A stretch of 64,000 bases of DNA. Origin: JACRAR01 sp041674385 (GTDB taxonomy: Bacteria > Pseudomonadota > Gammaproteobacteria > Burkholderiales > Rhodocyclaceae). Positions within the stretch are counted from its first letter, which is position 1. Each line of letters opens with the position of its first letter. The DNA lies in assembly GCA_041674385.1 (NCBI GenBank), contig JBAYVU010000011.1:1-64000 (forward strand). Reading direction: 5' to 3'. The notes under the pieces were generated by a model that saw only the letters and a list, made by a program, of their open reading frames with translations, was not told the origin of the DNA and ran no database searches. Shown here in pieces: positions 25,569 through 36,773 of the stretch. A program made the translations under genes and the position numbers.

Positions 25569-25596
25569 CTTGAAACTGCTTGAGCGGCCCCCACGT
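25569..25596 (+). promoter_or_regulatory. Sigma32 (RpoH) heat-shock promoter of clpB
   Basis: CTTGAAA (25569-25575), a 13-nt spacer and CCCCACGT (25589-25596) match the heat-shock consensus CTTGAAA-N11-16-CCCCATnT almost exactly. The clpB start lies 32 nt downstream. Confidence 0.9.
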
Positions 25597-25627
25597 GAAT
25601 GACAATACTTTATTCAGGGTGTTCCTC

Positions 25628-28207
<2,580 letters not shown>

Positions 28208-28226
28208 AGCATTGTCCAGTCGGAAG

Positions 28227-28252
28227 AGCCGGCATGCTTTGCCGGCTTTTTT
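28227..28252 (+). terminator. Intrinsic terminator after clpB
   Basis: Stem AGCCGGCA/TGCCGGCT with a 5-nt loop, followed by TTTTTT. It lies 20 nt after the clpB stop. Confidence 0.88.
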
Positions 28253-28491
28253 GTCGAGACAAGAACACCGGCCTTCATCGATAACGTCTGAAATTCACTG
28301 CTGCTCGCCATTCGGCCCGTGCCAGAATGAGACAATCTGTTCCGTATCCGCAATAATGGTGTAGGCTTTGCCATGGATTACCTACAAAAAGGCGCTTTCC
28401 AACCTATGCACCAGACCAGAGACTTTCCAGGGCGCAGCATAGACTTGTCCATTGTACAAAGCGTCGTTTATCAGTCGCTCTGGCTTCCCGC

Positions 28492-30330
28492 ATGAAAACC
28501 GCCGCAACCGCTCCGCAGATCCGGGAACACCGCTTGAGCCTGGCCGAGACGATCGACGCCCTGGTTGCCGGCGGCATGGTGCCGCTCGAAACCGCGGAAC
28601 AGTTCAAGCAGGAACGCCGCTATTTCCGCGGTGACATCCATCCGCTGATCGCCATTGCCGAACAGAAGTGGAAAACCATCCCGCAGTCTGGGGGAGCTTC
28701 CGGCATTCTTGATCTCGACACGCTGACGCAATGGTTGGCGCGCTGGGCCGGGCTGGAGTATTTCCATATCGATCCGCTCAAGGTGAATTTTTCGGCCGTC
28801 ACCGACTTGATGTCGAGTGCTTATGCTACGCGTTTTCGTGTGCTGCCGGTGGAAGTCAAGCCTCATGAAGTGGTGATCGCCACCGCCGAGCCTTTCGAGC
28901 GGGCATGGGAAGAGGAACTCAGGCCGATCCTGCGCAAGAACATCACTCGCGTCATCAGCAATCCGCTCGACATCGCACGCTACCAGGTGGAGTTCTACAA
29001 CCTCGCGAAGTCGGTGAAGAAAGCTCTTATGGCCGGGGATGTCAGCGGTTCCTCGGGCATCTCCAACTTCGAGCAACTGGTCGAGTTGGGCAAGGGCAAT
29101 CGCACTCTCGATGCCAACGATCAACACATTGTGCATATCGTCGACTGGCTTTGGCAGTATGCCTTCGAACAGCGCGCCAGCGACATCCATATCGAGCCGC
29201 GGCGCGATATTGGCATCGTGCGTTTCCGTATCGATGGCGTATTGCACCAAGTGTATCAGATTCCGATGCAGGTGCTGAACGCCATGACCAGCCGCATCAA
29301 GATTCTCGGCCGGATGGACGTGGTCGAGAAACGCCGTCCGCAGGACGGCCGCATCAAGACCCGTACCGCGGAGGGACAGGAGGTCGAACTGCGCCTGTCC
29401 ACACTGCCGACCGCCTTTGGCGAAAAACTGGTGATGCGCATCTTCGATCCCGAGGTGCTGGTCAGGGATACCAGCGATCTGGGATTTTCCGACGAGGACA
29501 GCGCGCGCTGGAAACAGATGACGGCCCAGTCGAATGGCATCATCCTGGTGACCGGTCCGACAGGCTCCGGGAAGACGACGACGCTATACACTACCCTGAA
29601 GACGCTGGCGACGCCGGAAGTGAATGTGTGCACCATCGAGGATCCCATCGAGATGGTCGAACCCGCCTTCAATCAGGTGCAGGTGCAGCCCAGCGTCGAT
29701 ATGGGCTTTGCCGAGGGCATCCGGGCGCTGATGCGGCAGGACCCGGACATCATCATGGTCGGCGAGATTCGCGATGTCGATACCGCCGATATGGCCATTC
29801 AGGCAGCGCTCACCGGCCATCTGGTGCTATCTTCTTTGCATACCAACGATGCGCCTTCGGCCATCACGCGCCTGCTCGATCTGGGCGTGCCGGCTTACCT
29901 GCTGAATTCCACTATTCTCGGTGTCATGGCGCAACGCCTGGTGCGGACGCTCTGCCCTCATTGCAAGAAGATGGGCGGACTGCGCGCCGAAGATGAAATT
30001 CACTGGAACGAACTGGTGGCGCCCTGGAAATCCAGCAAGCCGGCGCAGTTCTATCATCCGGTTGGCTGCCTCGAATGCCGCATGACAGGCTATCTGGGCC
30101 GGATTGGTATTTATGAGATATTGCAGCTTTCGCCGGAAGTGAAACACCTCATCAGCACTGGCGACGACTTGGCGAAAATTCGCGAACAGGCGGTGCGCGA
30201 GGGGATGAAGCCGTTGCGCATTTCAGGCGCGTTGAAGATTGCCGCCGGTCTGACCACCATCGAAGAAGTCGTCAAGGTGGCTCCGCCGTTGCAGAGGAGC
30301 TCTCCAGGTGAGTCCCCCAAACCCAAGTAA
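28492..30330 (+). CDS. GspE/PilB-family type II/IV secretion ATPase, stand-alone
   Basis: A 612-aa secretion ATPase. An N-terminal MshEN/T2SSE_N-like region (about 1-190) precedes the ATPase core with Walker A GPTGSGKTTTLY (about 355), Asp box DPIEMVEPAF, MRQDPDIIMVGEIRD (Walker B region) and the His box GHLVLSSLHTND. A tetracysteine zinc motif is split as CPHC and CLEC near 488 and 523. Such ATPases power type IV pili or type II secretion, but no pilin, secretin or inner-membrane platform gene lies nearby. Its system is therefore unknown. A tRNA-Asp follows. Confidence 0.92.
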   Translation: MKTAATAPQIREHRLSLAETIDALVAGGMVPLETAEQFKQERRYFRGDIHPLIAIAEQKWKTIPQSGGASGILDLDTLTQWLARWAGLEYFHIDPLKVNFSAVTDLMSSAYATRFRVLPVEVKPHEVVIATAEPFERAWEEELRPILRKNITRVISNPLDIARYQVEFYNLAKSVKKALMAGDVSGSSGISNFEQLVELGKGNRTLDANDQHIVHIVDWLWQYAFEQRASDIHIEPRRDIGIVRFRIDGVLHQVYQIPMQVLNAMTSRIKILGRMDVVEKRRPQDGRIKTRTAEGQEVELRLSTLPTAFGEKLVMRIFDPEVLVRDTSDLGFSDEDSARWKQMTAQSNGIILVTGPTGSGKTTTLYTTLKTLATPEVNVCTIEDPIEMVEPAFNQVQVQPSVDMGFAEGIRALMRQDPDIIMVGEIRDVDTADMAIQAALTGHLVLSSLHTNDAPSAITRLLDLGVPAYLLNSTILGVMAQRLVRTLCPHCKKMGGLRAEDEIHWNELVAPWKSSKPAQFYHPVGCLECRMTGYLGRIGIYEILQLSPEVKHLISTGDDLAKIREQAVREGMKPLRISGALKIAAGLTTIEEVVKVAPPLQRSSPGESPKPK

Positions 30331-30469
30331 CCTAAGCCCGGTAAGTTGTTATTTGCTCCGGAAATCTAGAGTCGCTTCCACGGGTGCATGTCTTCTCGTA
30401 TAATGCTGCGGTGTTCAGTCGCGATGGAATACGCAGCAAGCGCAGCATCTTAAGACGCCGCCAGGATTT

Positions 30470-30546
30470 GGAGTGGTAGTTCAGTTGGTTAGAATACCGG
30501 CCTGTCACGCCGGGGGTCGCGGGTTCGAGTCCCGTCCACTCCGCCA
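30470..30546 (+). tRNA. tRNA-Asp (anticodon GTC)
   Basis: A 77-nt cloverleaf with encoded CCA. The acceptor stem is GGAGTGG/CCACTCC, the D-arm has GTTGGTTAGAA, the anticodon stem is CCGGC/GCCGG with loop CTGTCAC (anticodon GTC), and the T-arm has TTCGAGT. A strong intrinsic terminator follows 6 nt later. Confidence 0.96.
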
Positions 30547-30551
30547 GATTT

Positions 30552-30584
30552 AAGGCGAACCTTGGAACTTGGTTCGCCTTTTTT
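30552..30584 (+). terminator. Intrinsic terminator after tRNA-Asp
   Basis: Perfect 10-bp stem AAGGCGAACC/GGTTCGCCTT with a 9-nt loop; the T-run continues to 30584. Confidence 0.92.
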
Positions 30585-30643
30585 GTATGCCGTTGAAGGG
30601 AGCGCATGAGCTTCTTTTCTCACTTATTGCACGGTAGATCAGC

Positions 30644-32551
30644 ATGTTCGATTACGTTCGCAACAATCGCAGGATAGTCCAGGTTTTCCTGGCTCTGATC
30701 ACGCTGCCCTTCGCTTTTTGGGGGGTCGAATCCTATGTGCGCAATGCCGGCGCGGGCAATGATGTCGCCAGCGTCGGCGGCAGCCGGATCTCCCAGCAGG
30801 AATTGCAACAGGCCTTGCGCGATCAGCAGGATCGCATGCGCCAGCAACTTGGCCGGGACGTCCCGGCGAGCGTGCTCGACAACCCCGAGATGCGTCGGGC
30901 GGTTTTGGATAACCTGGTGAACCAGCGCGTCATGGTGCTGCATGCGGCCAAGGCGCGCCTGGTGGTCGCCGATGCCCAACTCGGCGCCACCATCCAGTCG
31001 ATTCCGGCCTTTCAGGAAGACGGCAAGTTTTCCCGGCAACGTTATGATGCTTACGTGGCTTCCCAGAACATGAGCCAGGCGGAATTCGAACAGCGCTTGC
31101 GCCAGGATATTTCTCTGCAACGCGCCTTATCCGCAGTTCGCGATGGGACGGTGGTTGCCCGTGCCGCCAGCGATCGCTTCATCTCCGCATTGCAGGAGGA
31201 GCGCGAGGTGAGCGAATTGCTGCTGAAACCCGAGCAATTCGTCGCGCAGGTGAAAATCTCCGCGGAGGCGGTCAAGGCTTATTACGATGCCAACCCCAAG
31301 ATATTTGAAACCCCGGAGCAGTTGCGCGCCGAATATCTGACCCTGAGCCAGGATGCCTTGCTGTCCCAGATATCCGTCAGCGACGAGGAGATCAACACTT
31401 GGTATCAAAATCAGGCTGCGCGATACAAGCAGAACGAGGAGCGCCGTGCCAGCCACATCTTGCTGCTTGCCGGAAAGGATATGCCGGCTGCCGAAGCCAA
31501 GGCGGCGCAAGCCAAGGCCGACGACATACTGCAACAGGTGAAGAAATCCCCCAATGATTTTGCCAAGCTGGCCAAGCAGTATTCGCAGGATCCGGGTTCC
31601 GCAGAGAAAGGCGGAGACCTCGGCTGGTTCGGTCGCGGCATGATGGTCAAACCTTTTGAGGATGCCGTCTACTCGCTCAAGGAAAACGAGGTCAGCAGCG
31701 TTGTCCGTTCCGATTTCGGTTTCCATATCATCAAACTCGCCGCGATCAAGGCGGAACGAGTCAAGCCATTGCAGGAGGTTCGCGCAGAAATCAGCGATGA
31801 CTTGAAGCGCCAGAATGCGGCAAAAAAATACGCCGAATTGGCGGAAGCGTTCAGTAACACTGTTTACGAACAATCCGACAGCCTCAAGCCGGCTGCCGAA
31901 AAGTTCAAGCTGACCCTGCAACAGGGTCCTTGGATCGGCAAGAATGCCACTGTGCCCGGGTTGTTCGGCAACCCCAAGCTGATCGCCGCGCTATTCTCGG
32001 ACGATGCGATCAAGAATAAACGCAACACCGAAGCCGTGGAGGTGATGCCGAAAACCCTGGTGGCGGCGCGTGTCCTGGAGTACAAACCGGCAGCCATGCA
32101 ATCTTTGGATGCCGTCAAAGCGGATATCGAGAAACGTCTGGTGCGCGAAGAAGCCTTGAAACAGGCGCAGAAGGCGGGCGAAGCCTACCTCGCCAAACTT
32201 AACCAGGGTGAACCGCTCGCACTTGCCTGGGGTGCGGCACACAGCATTTCGCGCCTGAGCGCTCCCGGTCTTACACCGGAAGCCGTGCGGGCCGTATTCG
32301 GCAGCAATGCCGCCAAGCTGCCCGCCTATATCGGGGTCGTTCTGCCGAACGGCGGTTACGCGTTGTATCGCACCGTCCGGACCAAAGCTTTTGTGGCGGG
32401 TAGCGAGGACACCGCCAACACTAAAAAGCTCCGCGAGCAGTATGCGAACATCCTTGCCGATGAGGATTTCTCCGCCTGGCTGGGGGCGTTGCGCTTGCGT
32501 TATCCGGTCGATATCAATAAGGCCGCCTTGGAAAGCAAGGATCGCCCATAG
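30644..32551 (+). CDS. ppiD: Periplasmic folding chaperone PpiD (SurA/parvulin type)
   Basis: A 635-aa inner-membrane-anchored chaperone. One N-terminal transmembrane segment (about 13-32, VFLALITLPFAFWGVESYV) is followed by a SurA-like N-domain. A parvulin PPIase domain lies at about 265-365, with RRASHILLLAG, GGDLGWFGRGMMVKPFEDA and DFGFHIIKL, and a C-terminal helical region follows. PpiD assists newly secreted proteins near the Sec translocon. Length matches the family (about 620-640 aa). The gene ends at a shared bidirectional terminator facing fabI. Confidence 0.95.
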   Translation: MFDYVRNNRRIVQVFLALITLPFAFWGVESYVRNAGAGNDVASVGGSRISQQELQQALRDQQDRMRQQLGRDVPASVLDNPEMRRAVLDNLVNQRVMVLHAAKARLVVADAQLGATIQSIPAFQEDGKFSRQRYDAYVASQNMSQAEFEQRLRQDISLQRALSAVRDGTVVARAASDRFISALQEEREVSELLLKPEQFVAQVKISAEAVKAYYDANPKIFETPEQLRAEYLTLSQDALLSQISVSDEEINTWYQNQAARYKQNEERRASHILLLAGKDMPAAEAKAAQAKADDILQQVKKSPNDFAKLAKQYSQDPGSAEKGGDLGWFGRGMMVKPFEDAVYSLKENEVSSVVRSDFGFHIIKLAAIKAERVKPLQEVRAEISDDLKRQNAAKKYAELAEAFSNTVYEQSDSLKPAAEKFKLTLQQGPWIGKNATVPGLFGNPKLIAALFSDDAIKNKRNTEAVEVMPKTLVAARVLEYKPAAMQSLDAVKADIEKRLVREEALKQAQKAGEAYLAKLNQGEPLALAWGAAHSISRLSAPGLTPEAVRAVFGSNAAKLPAYIGVVLPNGGYALYRTVRTKAFVAGSEDTANTKKLREQYANILADEDFSAWLGALRLRYPVDINKAALESKDRP

Positions 32552-32562
32552 CGCTGCCGATT

Positions 32563-32602
32563 GAGATAAAAAAACCAGCCAATCGGCTGGTTTTTTTATC
32601 TC
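32563..32602. terminator. Bidirectional terminator between ppiD and fabI
   Basis: A perfect 18-bp inverted repeat with a 4-nt AATC loop; the core GC stem is ACCAGCC/GGCTGGT, flanked by 7-nt A and T runs. It serves both convergent genes. Confidence 0.95.
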
Positions 32603-32620
32603 ATCTTTTACCTCATTCGC

Positions 32621-33415
32621 TCAACCGCCGTTGGGGGCATGTGCCAGGGTGGTGGTGTTGAATCCTGCGTCGACATACATGATTTCGCCGGTCATGCCAC
32701 TGGCCAGGTCGGAGCAGAGGAAGGCGGCGGCATTGCCGACTTCCTCGATGGTGACGTTGCGGCGCAACGGTGCGTTTTGGGAATTGATCGACAAAAGTTT
32801 GCCGAAGTTGGCGATGCCTGCGGCAGCCAGGGTTTTGATCGGCCCGGCGGAAATGGCGTTAACCCGCGTGCCTTCAGGGCCGAGACAGGCCGCAAGATAG
32901 CGCACCGAAGCTTCCAGGCTGGCTTTGGCCGGCCCCATCACATTGTAATAAGGAACAGTGCGCATCGCACCCAGATAGCTTAGTGCCAGCAGCGAGCCGT
33001 TGCGTCCTTGCATCAGCGTTCGTGCGCTCTTGGCCAGTGCCGGAAAGCTGTAGGAGGAGACTTCGTGGGCGATGCGAAAGGCATCGCGGGACAAGCCGCT
33101 GAGGAAATCGCCCTCCAGCGCCTCATTCGGCGCGTAAGCGATCGAATGGACCAGTCCGTCCAGTCTTCCCCAGGCATTGCCGAGATCCGCGAACAGCGCG
33201 TCGATTTGGGCATCCTCGGCGACGTCGCAGACATAGATGAGTTGGCTGTCGAATTCAGTGGCCAATTTGGCGACACGATCCAGAACGCGTTCGTTCTGGT
33301 AGGTGAAAGCAAGTTCGGCACCTTCACGATGCATCGCCTTGGCGATACCGTAAGCAATCGAACGGTTGGAAATCATTCCCGTGATCAGAATGCGCTTGCC
33401 GGCTAGAAATCCCAT
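32621..33415 (-). CDS. fabI: Enoyl-[acyl-carrier-protein] reductase (NADH) FabI
   Basis: A 264-aa SDR-fold enzyme that performs the last reduction of fatty acid elongation. It starts MGFLAGKRILITGMISNRSI and has SIAYAPNEAL, the catalytic Tyr/Lys arrangement in TVPYYNVMGPAKASLE, and the family feature SAGPIKTLAAAGI. Length is typical (about 260 aa). A GGAGAG ribosome-binding site precedes the ATG at 33415. It converges with ppiD and is divergent from relA. Confidence 0.97.
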   Translation of the reverse strand: MGFLAGKRILITGMISNRSIAYGIAKAMHREGAELAFTYQNERVLDRVAKLATEFDSQLIYVCDVAEDAQIDALFADLGNAWGRLDGLVHSIAYAPNEALEGDFLSGLSRDAFRIAHEVSSYSFPALAKSARTLMQGRNGSLLALSYLGAMRTVPYYNVMGPAKASLEASVRYLAACLGPEGTRVNAISAGPIKTLAAAGIANFGKLLSINSQNAPLRRNVTIEEVGNAAAFLCSDLASGMTGEIMYVDAGFNTTTLAHAPNGG

Positions 33416-33600
33416 TGTCTCTCCGCGAATAATAAGTTTGGCGGGATTATAACGGATACGCCAGGCGGATTACTCAGTATCCGCAGTCCATGACACTTGG
33501 CGTGCGCTTAAGACGACAATCCTTGCGTTGCGATACGATGCGTGAGCGGGATGTCGGCACCCAGCACGGAGTTATTCCTGCAATCTGGGATAATGTCGCC

Positions 33601-35817
33601 ATGGTTTCCGCTATCCAAACAGCCGGTGCTGCCGACATGCTCGAACTGCTCGCCACAGGCTTGCCGTCCGAGGGCAGGGGGCGGATCGAGAACGCCTTGA
33701 CGCTGATCACCGGCCTGTATGGCCAGAGTCTGCTTGGTACCGGCGAATCCACCCGCGAGCATGCGATCGGTATGGCATTGATCGCGGCTTCGCTGAATCT
33801 CGATATCGATACGCGCCTGGCAGCACTGTTGTTCGCGGCGGCTGGACATCTCGGCGAGGGGGCGGCTTGGCGCGACAAACTCGGCGAGCAATTCGGCGAG
33901 ACCGTGGCGCACCTGGTCGATGGGCTGGAACGGCTGAATGGCCTGCGTTTGTTGCTGCGGCCGCAAGCGGGTGTTTCGACCGGGGTGAAGGCGCAAACCG
34001 AAACATTGCGCAAGATGTTGCTGGCCATGGTCGAGGACATACGCGTGGTCTTGCTGCGCCTCGCCAGCCGCACCCAGACCCTGCGCTATTTCACGGATCA
34101 TCCTGGCGCGCAACGCGAAGAGACCGCCCACGAGAGCCTGGAGATTTACGCACCGCTGGCCAATCGGCTGGGGGTGTGGCAATTGAAGTGGGAACTGGAG
34201 GATTTGTCTTTCCGCTTCCTTGAACCGGACACATACAAACGCATAGCCCGCATGCTTGACGAGAAACGCGCCGAGCGCGAGCGCTTCATCGTTGCTGCGA
34301 TCGCCCGTCTCAAGACCGAATTGACGGCGGCCGGCATCGATGCCGAAGTGTATGGTCGTCCCAAGCATATCTACAGCATCCGCAACAAGATGCACGGCAA
34401 GGATATCGACTTCGAGCAGGTATACGATGTGCGCGCCTTGCGCATCCTGGTGGACGAAGTCAAGGATTGCTACGGCGCACTCGGACTGGTGCATCATCTG
34501 TGGCAGCCGGTGCACGGCCAGTTCGACGATTACATCTCGCATCCCAAAGGCAATTATTACCGTTCGTTGCATACTGCCGTGATGGATGACGACGGACGTC
34601 CGTTCGAAGTGCAAATCCGCACTCACGAAATGCATCGCCATGCCGAGTTGGGGGTTGCCGCCCACTGGCGCTACAAGGAGGCGGGTACCCAGTCGAAATC
34701 CGCGAGCCGGGCCGATTCGGCCTATGACGACAAGATCGCCTGGCTACGCCAGCTGCTTTCCTGGCGCGACGAAATCACCGACAGTGCCGAATGGGTGCAA
34801 CAGTACAAACGGGCTGCGCTGGACGACACCATCTATGTGTTGACGCCGCAGGGCCGGGTAATCGATCTGGCGCGCGGCGCCACGCCCATCGACTTTGCCT
34901 ATCGTCTGCATACCGATCTCGGTCATCGTTGCCGAGGTGCACGCGTCGATGGTCAGATGGTGCCGCTAAATACCCCGCTGGCCAATGGTCAGCGGGTCGA
35001 GGTCATCGCTGCCAAGCAGGGCGGGCCGTCGCGCGACTGGCTCAATCCGGCGCAGGGCTATCTGGCCACCAGCCGGGCGCGGCAGAAAGCCAAACAATGG
35101 TTCACCGCCCAGGAGGAGGCCGAGACCCTGGCGCAGGGGCGCAGCTTTGTCGTGCGCGAGTTGCAACGCGAAGGACAGACCCAGGCCAACATCGAGGAAC
35201 TGGCGCAGAAACTGGGCTTCAAGAGCGGCGACGAAATGTATCTGGCGGGCGGGCGAGGCGAACTGGGCCCGCGCCAGATCCAGGTGGCGTTGCGTGGTGA
35301 AGCGGCGCCATCACAGCCCGAGCCCGAGATACATACCAAACGCAGCAAGGCTGTGGACAGCGGCAGCGACATTCTGGTCTTGGGCGTCGGTAAGATCCTG
35401 ACCCAGTTGGGCCGTTGCTGCAAACCGGTGCCGCCGGACGCCATCTCTGGTTTCGTCACACGCGGCAAGGGTGTTTCGATCCATCGCATTGAATGCAAGC
35501 ATTTCAAGAGCATGGCGGCGCGCGCGCCCGAGCGGGTGATCGGTGCGGCGTGGGGCAATCCCGGCGAAGCGGATCAGCAGACGGGGCTGTATCCCGTGGA
35601 TATGAGCGTCGAAGCACATGACCGGCAAGGCTTGCTGCGCGATATCTCGGAAGTCCTGTCGCGCGAGAAAATCAATGTCACCGCAGTCAAGACCTTGTCG
35701 AAGGAGGGGGCGGCACGCATGTCGTTCACCGTCGAGTTGCACGGTCTTTCGCAGTTGCGGCGCATGCTGACTTTGGTGCGCGAAGTGCCCGGCGTGGTAA
35801 GCGCCTGGCGCGGCTAG
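33601..35817 (+). CDS. relA: GTP pyrophosphokinase RelA
   Basis: A 738-aa long RelA/SpoT homologue. The N-terminal HD domain (about 45-200) lacks the catalytic His-Asp pair (LLFAAAGHLGEG instead of an LLHDVVED-type motif), so it should only synthesise (p)ppGpp. The synthetase domain (about 240-360) has EVYGRPKHIYSIRNKM and NYYRSLHTAV. TGS (about 405-465), a zinc-finger/CC region with GRCCKPVPPD and a C-terminal ACT domain follow. I chose ATG 33601 because typical RelA proteins begin near there; a longer reading from 33490 adds 37 unrelated residues. A TGGGATAAT element ends only a few bases upstream. Confidence 0.93.
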   Translation: MVSAIQTAGAADMLELLATGLPSEGRGRIENALTLITGLYGQSLLGTGESTREHAIGMALIAASLNLDIDTRLAALLFAAAGHLGEGAAWRDKLGEQFGETVAHLVDGLERLNGLRLLLRPQAGVSTGVKAQTETLRKMLLAMVEDIRVVLLRLASRTQTLRYFTDHPGAQREETAHESLEIYAPLANRLGVWQLKWELEDLSFRFLEPDTYKRIARMLDEKRAERERFIVAAIARLKTELTAAGIDAEVYGRPKHIYSIRNKMHGKDIDFEQVYDVRALRILVDEVKDCYGALGLVHHLWQPVHGQFDDYISHPKGNYYRSLHTAVMDDDGRPFEVQIRTHEMHRHAELGVAAHWRYKEAGTQSKSASRADSAYDDKIAWLRQLLSWRDEITDSAEWVQQYKRAALDDTIYVLTPQGRVIDLARGATPIDFAYRLHTDLGHRCRGARVDGQMVPLNTPLANGQRVEVIAAKQGGPSRDWLNPAQGYLATSRARQKAKQWFTAQEEAETLAQGRSFVVRELQREGQTQANIEELAQKLGFKSGDEMYLAGGRGELGPRQIQVALRGEAAPSQPEPEIHTKRSKAVDSGSDILVLGVGKILTQLGRCCKPVPPDAISGFVTRGKGVSIHRIECKHFKSMAARAPERVIGAAWGNPGEADQQTGLYPVDMSVEAHDRQGLLRDISEVLSREKINVTAVKTLSKEGAARMSFTVELHGLSQLRRMLTLVREVPGVVSAWRG

Positions 35818-35883
35818 AAAATCGGGCTTGACCGCAGCCAGCCGCGCTTTGCCTCCGATTTCGAGTGAATCGAAAAGAATGAA

Positions 35884-36591
35884 TTATTGCTGGAGCGTCG
35901 CTTCTTCGATCAGCACCTTGTAGGCATAACCCATGCCGAAATCCTTATCGGTTCGCACGATTCCCTTCGCCGTAACGATATCCCCGTTTTTTGCCTGATT
36001 CTTGGTTGTCACGAGAATATCGTTGCTATTGTTCGCGGCGGATCCCGAGCCATCGCGCAAATGAATCCAGTTCTTCCCCATGATCCCCTCGTTGTACTTC
36101 ACGATCTTGCCGCGAACCAGAACAGGCTTGTCCTTTAGTTCGGCGCTCTTGGTCGTGACTTCAGCCACCGTCCGCGCATTGGGACCGACGGCCTTGGGAA
36201 CGCGAATATCCTCGGCCTCCATGGCCTTGACGGCGGCGGGCTGCGCAGTGGTCATGCCATTCCCTTTAGCCGGCATCCCTCCCGCACCGGCCAGGGTGCC
36301 GAAAAGAATCGTCGGGAAAGTCTTCTTCAGCGACTTGCTTTCGAAGTTGTTCATGACGGAAACGTTTTCGATCGCAATTTTGTCTCCTTTCCGGAGAGCC
36401 GTCTTGGGAACTGCGGCCCATGTCTCGCCATTGTTGGTCTTGAGCCGGACGTAGGTGTACAAGTCGACATCCGCGACCTCTAGAACGTCCCCCTTGACGG
36501 TAGTGGCGGCGGGCTTGGCAGGGGCGAGGTTTTCGCCTGCCCAAATTAGGGTGGTCGTAACAATCATGCAAATCGCCAACAGAAGTTTCAT
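35884..36591 (-). CDS. Exported protein with probable OB-fold domains
   Basis: A 235-aa protein with a signal peptide (MKLLLAICMIVTTTLIWA, cleavage near residue 18). Two similar beta-rich halves are suggested. Residues 30-85 (VKGDVLEVADVDLYTYVRLKT) and 150-232 (VRGKIVKYNEGIMGKNWIHL, then IVTAKGIVRTDKDFGMGY) look like OB folds of the periplasmic nucleotide-binding-like group. The function is unknown. It lies alone between relA (converging) and ppk. A GGAGT ribosome-binding site precedes the ATG. Confidence 0.78.
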   Translation of the reverse strand: MKLLLAICMIVTTTLIWAGENLAPAKPAATTVKGDVLEVADVDLYTYVRLKTNNGETWAAVPKTALRKGDKIAIENVSVMNNFESKSLKKTFPTILFGTLAGAGGMPAKGNGMTTAQPAAVKAMEAEDIRVPKAVGPNARTVAEVTTKSAELKDKPVLVRGKIVKYNEGIMGKNWIHLRDGSGSAANNSNDILVTTKNQAKNGDIVTAKGIVRTDKDFGMGYAYKVLIEEATLQQ

Positions 36592-36773
36592 GGGGGGACT
36601 CCTTTTGAAAGCTTGGAGAATAACAGAAGCCGCCAGCGGCGGCGACTTCTAACACTTCTTGCGCTCGATTGCTTGTGATTGCTCCGGATCGAGCCAAGAG
36701 GTTCGGTATCGCTGATGATTCATTGCTGCGTTCTGGAGGCATTGCCCAGCGAAATGTCCAGATACCTCTGCTC

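Noticed and set aside
28373..28495. A 40-codon frame whose stop overlaps the secretion ATPase start (ATGA)
   Set aside because: The overlap is suggestive of a coupled leader, but there is no good ribosome-binding site and no recognisable sequence. It could be chance.
35818..35883. Terminator after relA
   Set aside because: AAATCGG and CCGATTT arms exist, but the loop is about 28 nt and no T-run follows, so intrinsic termination is not supported.
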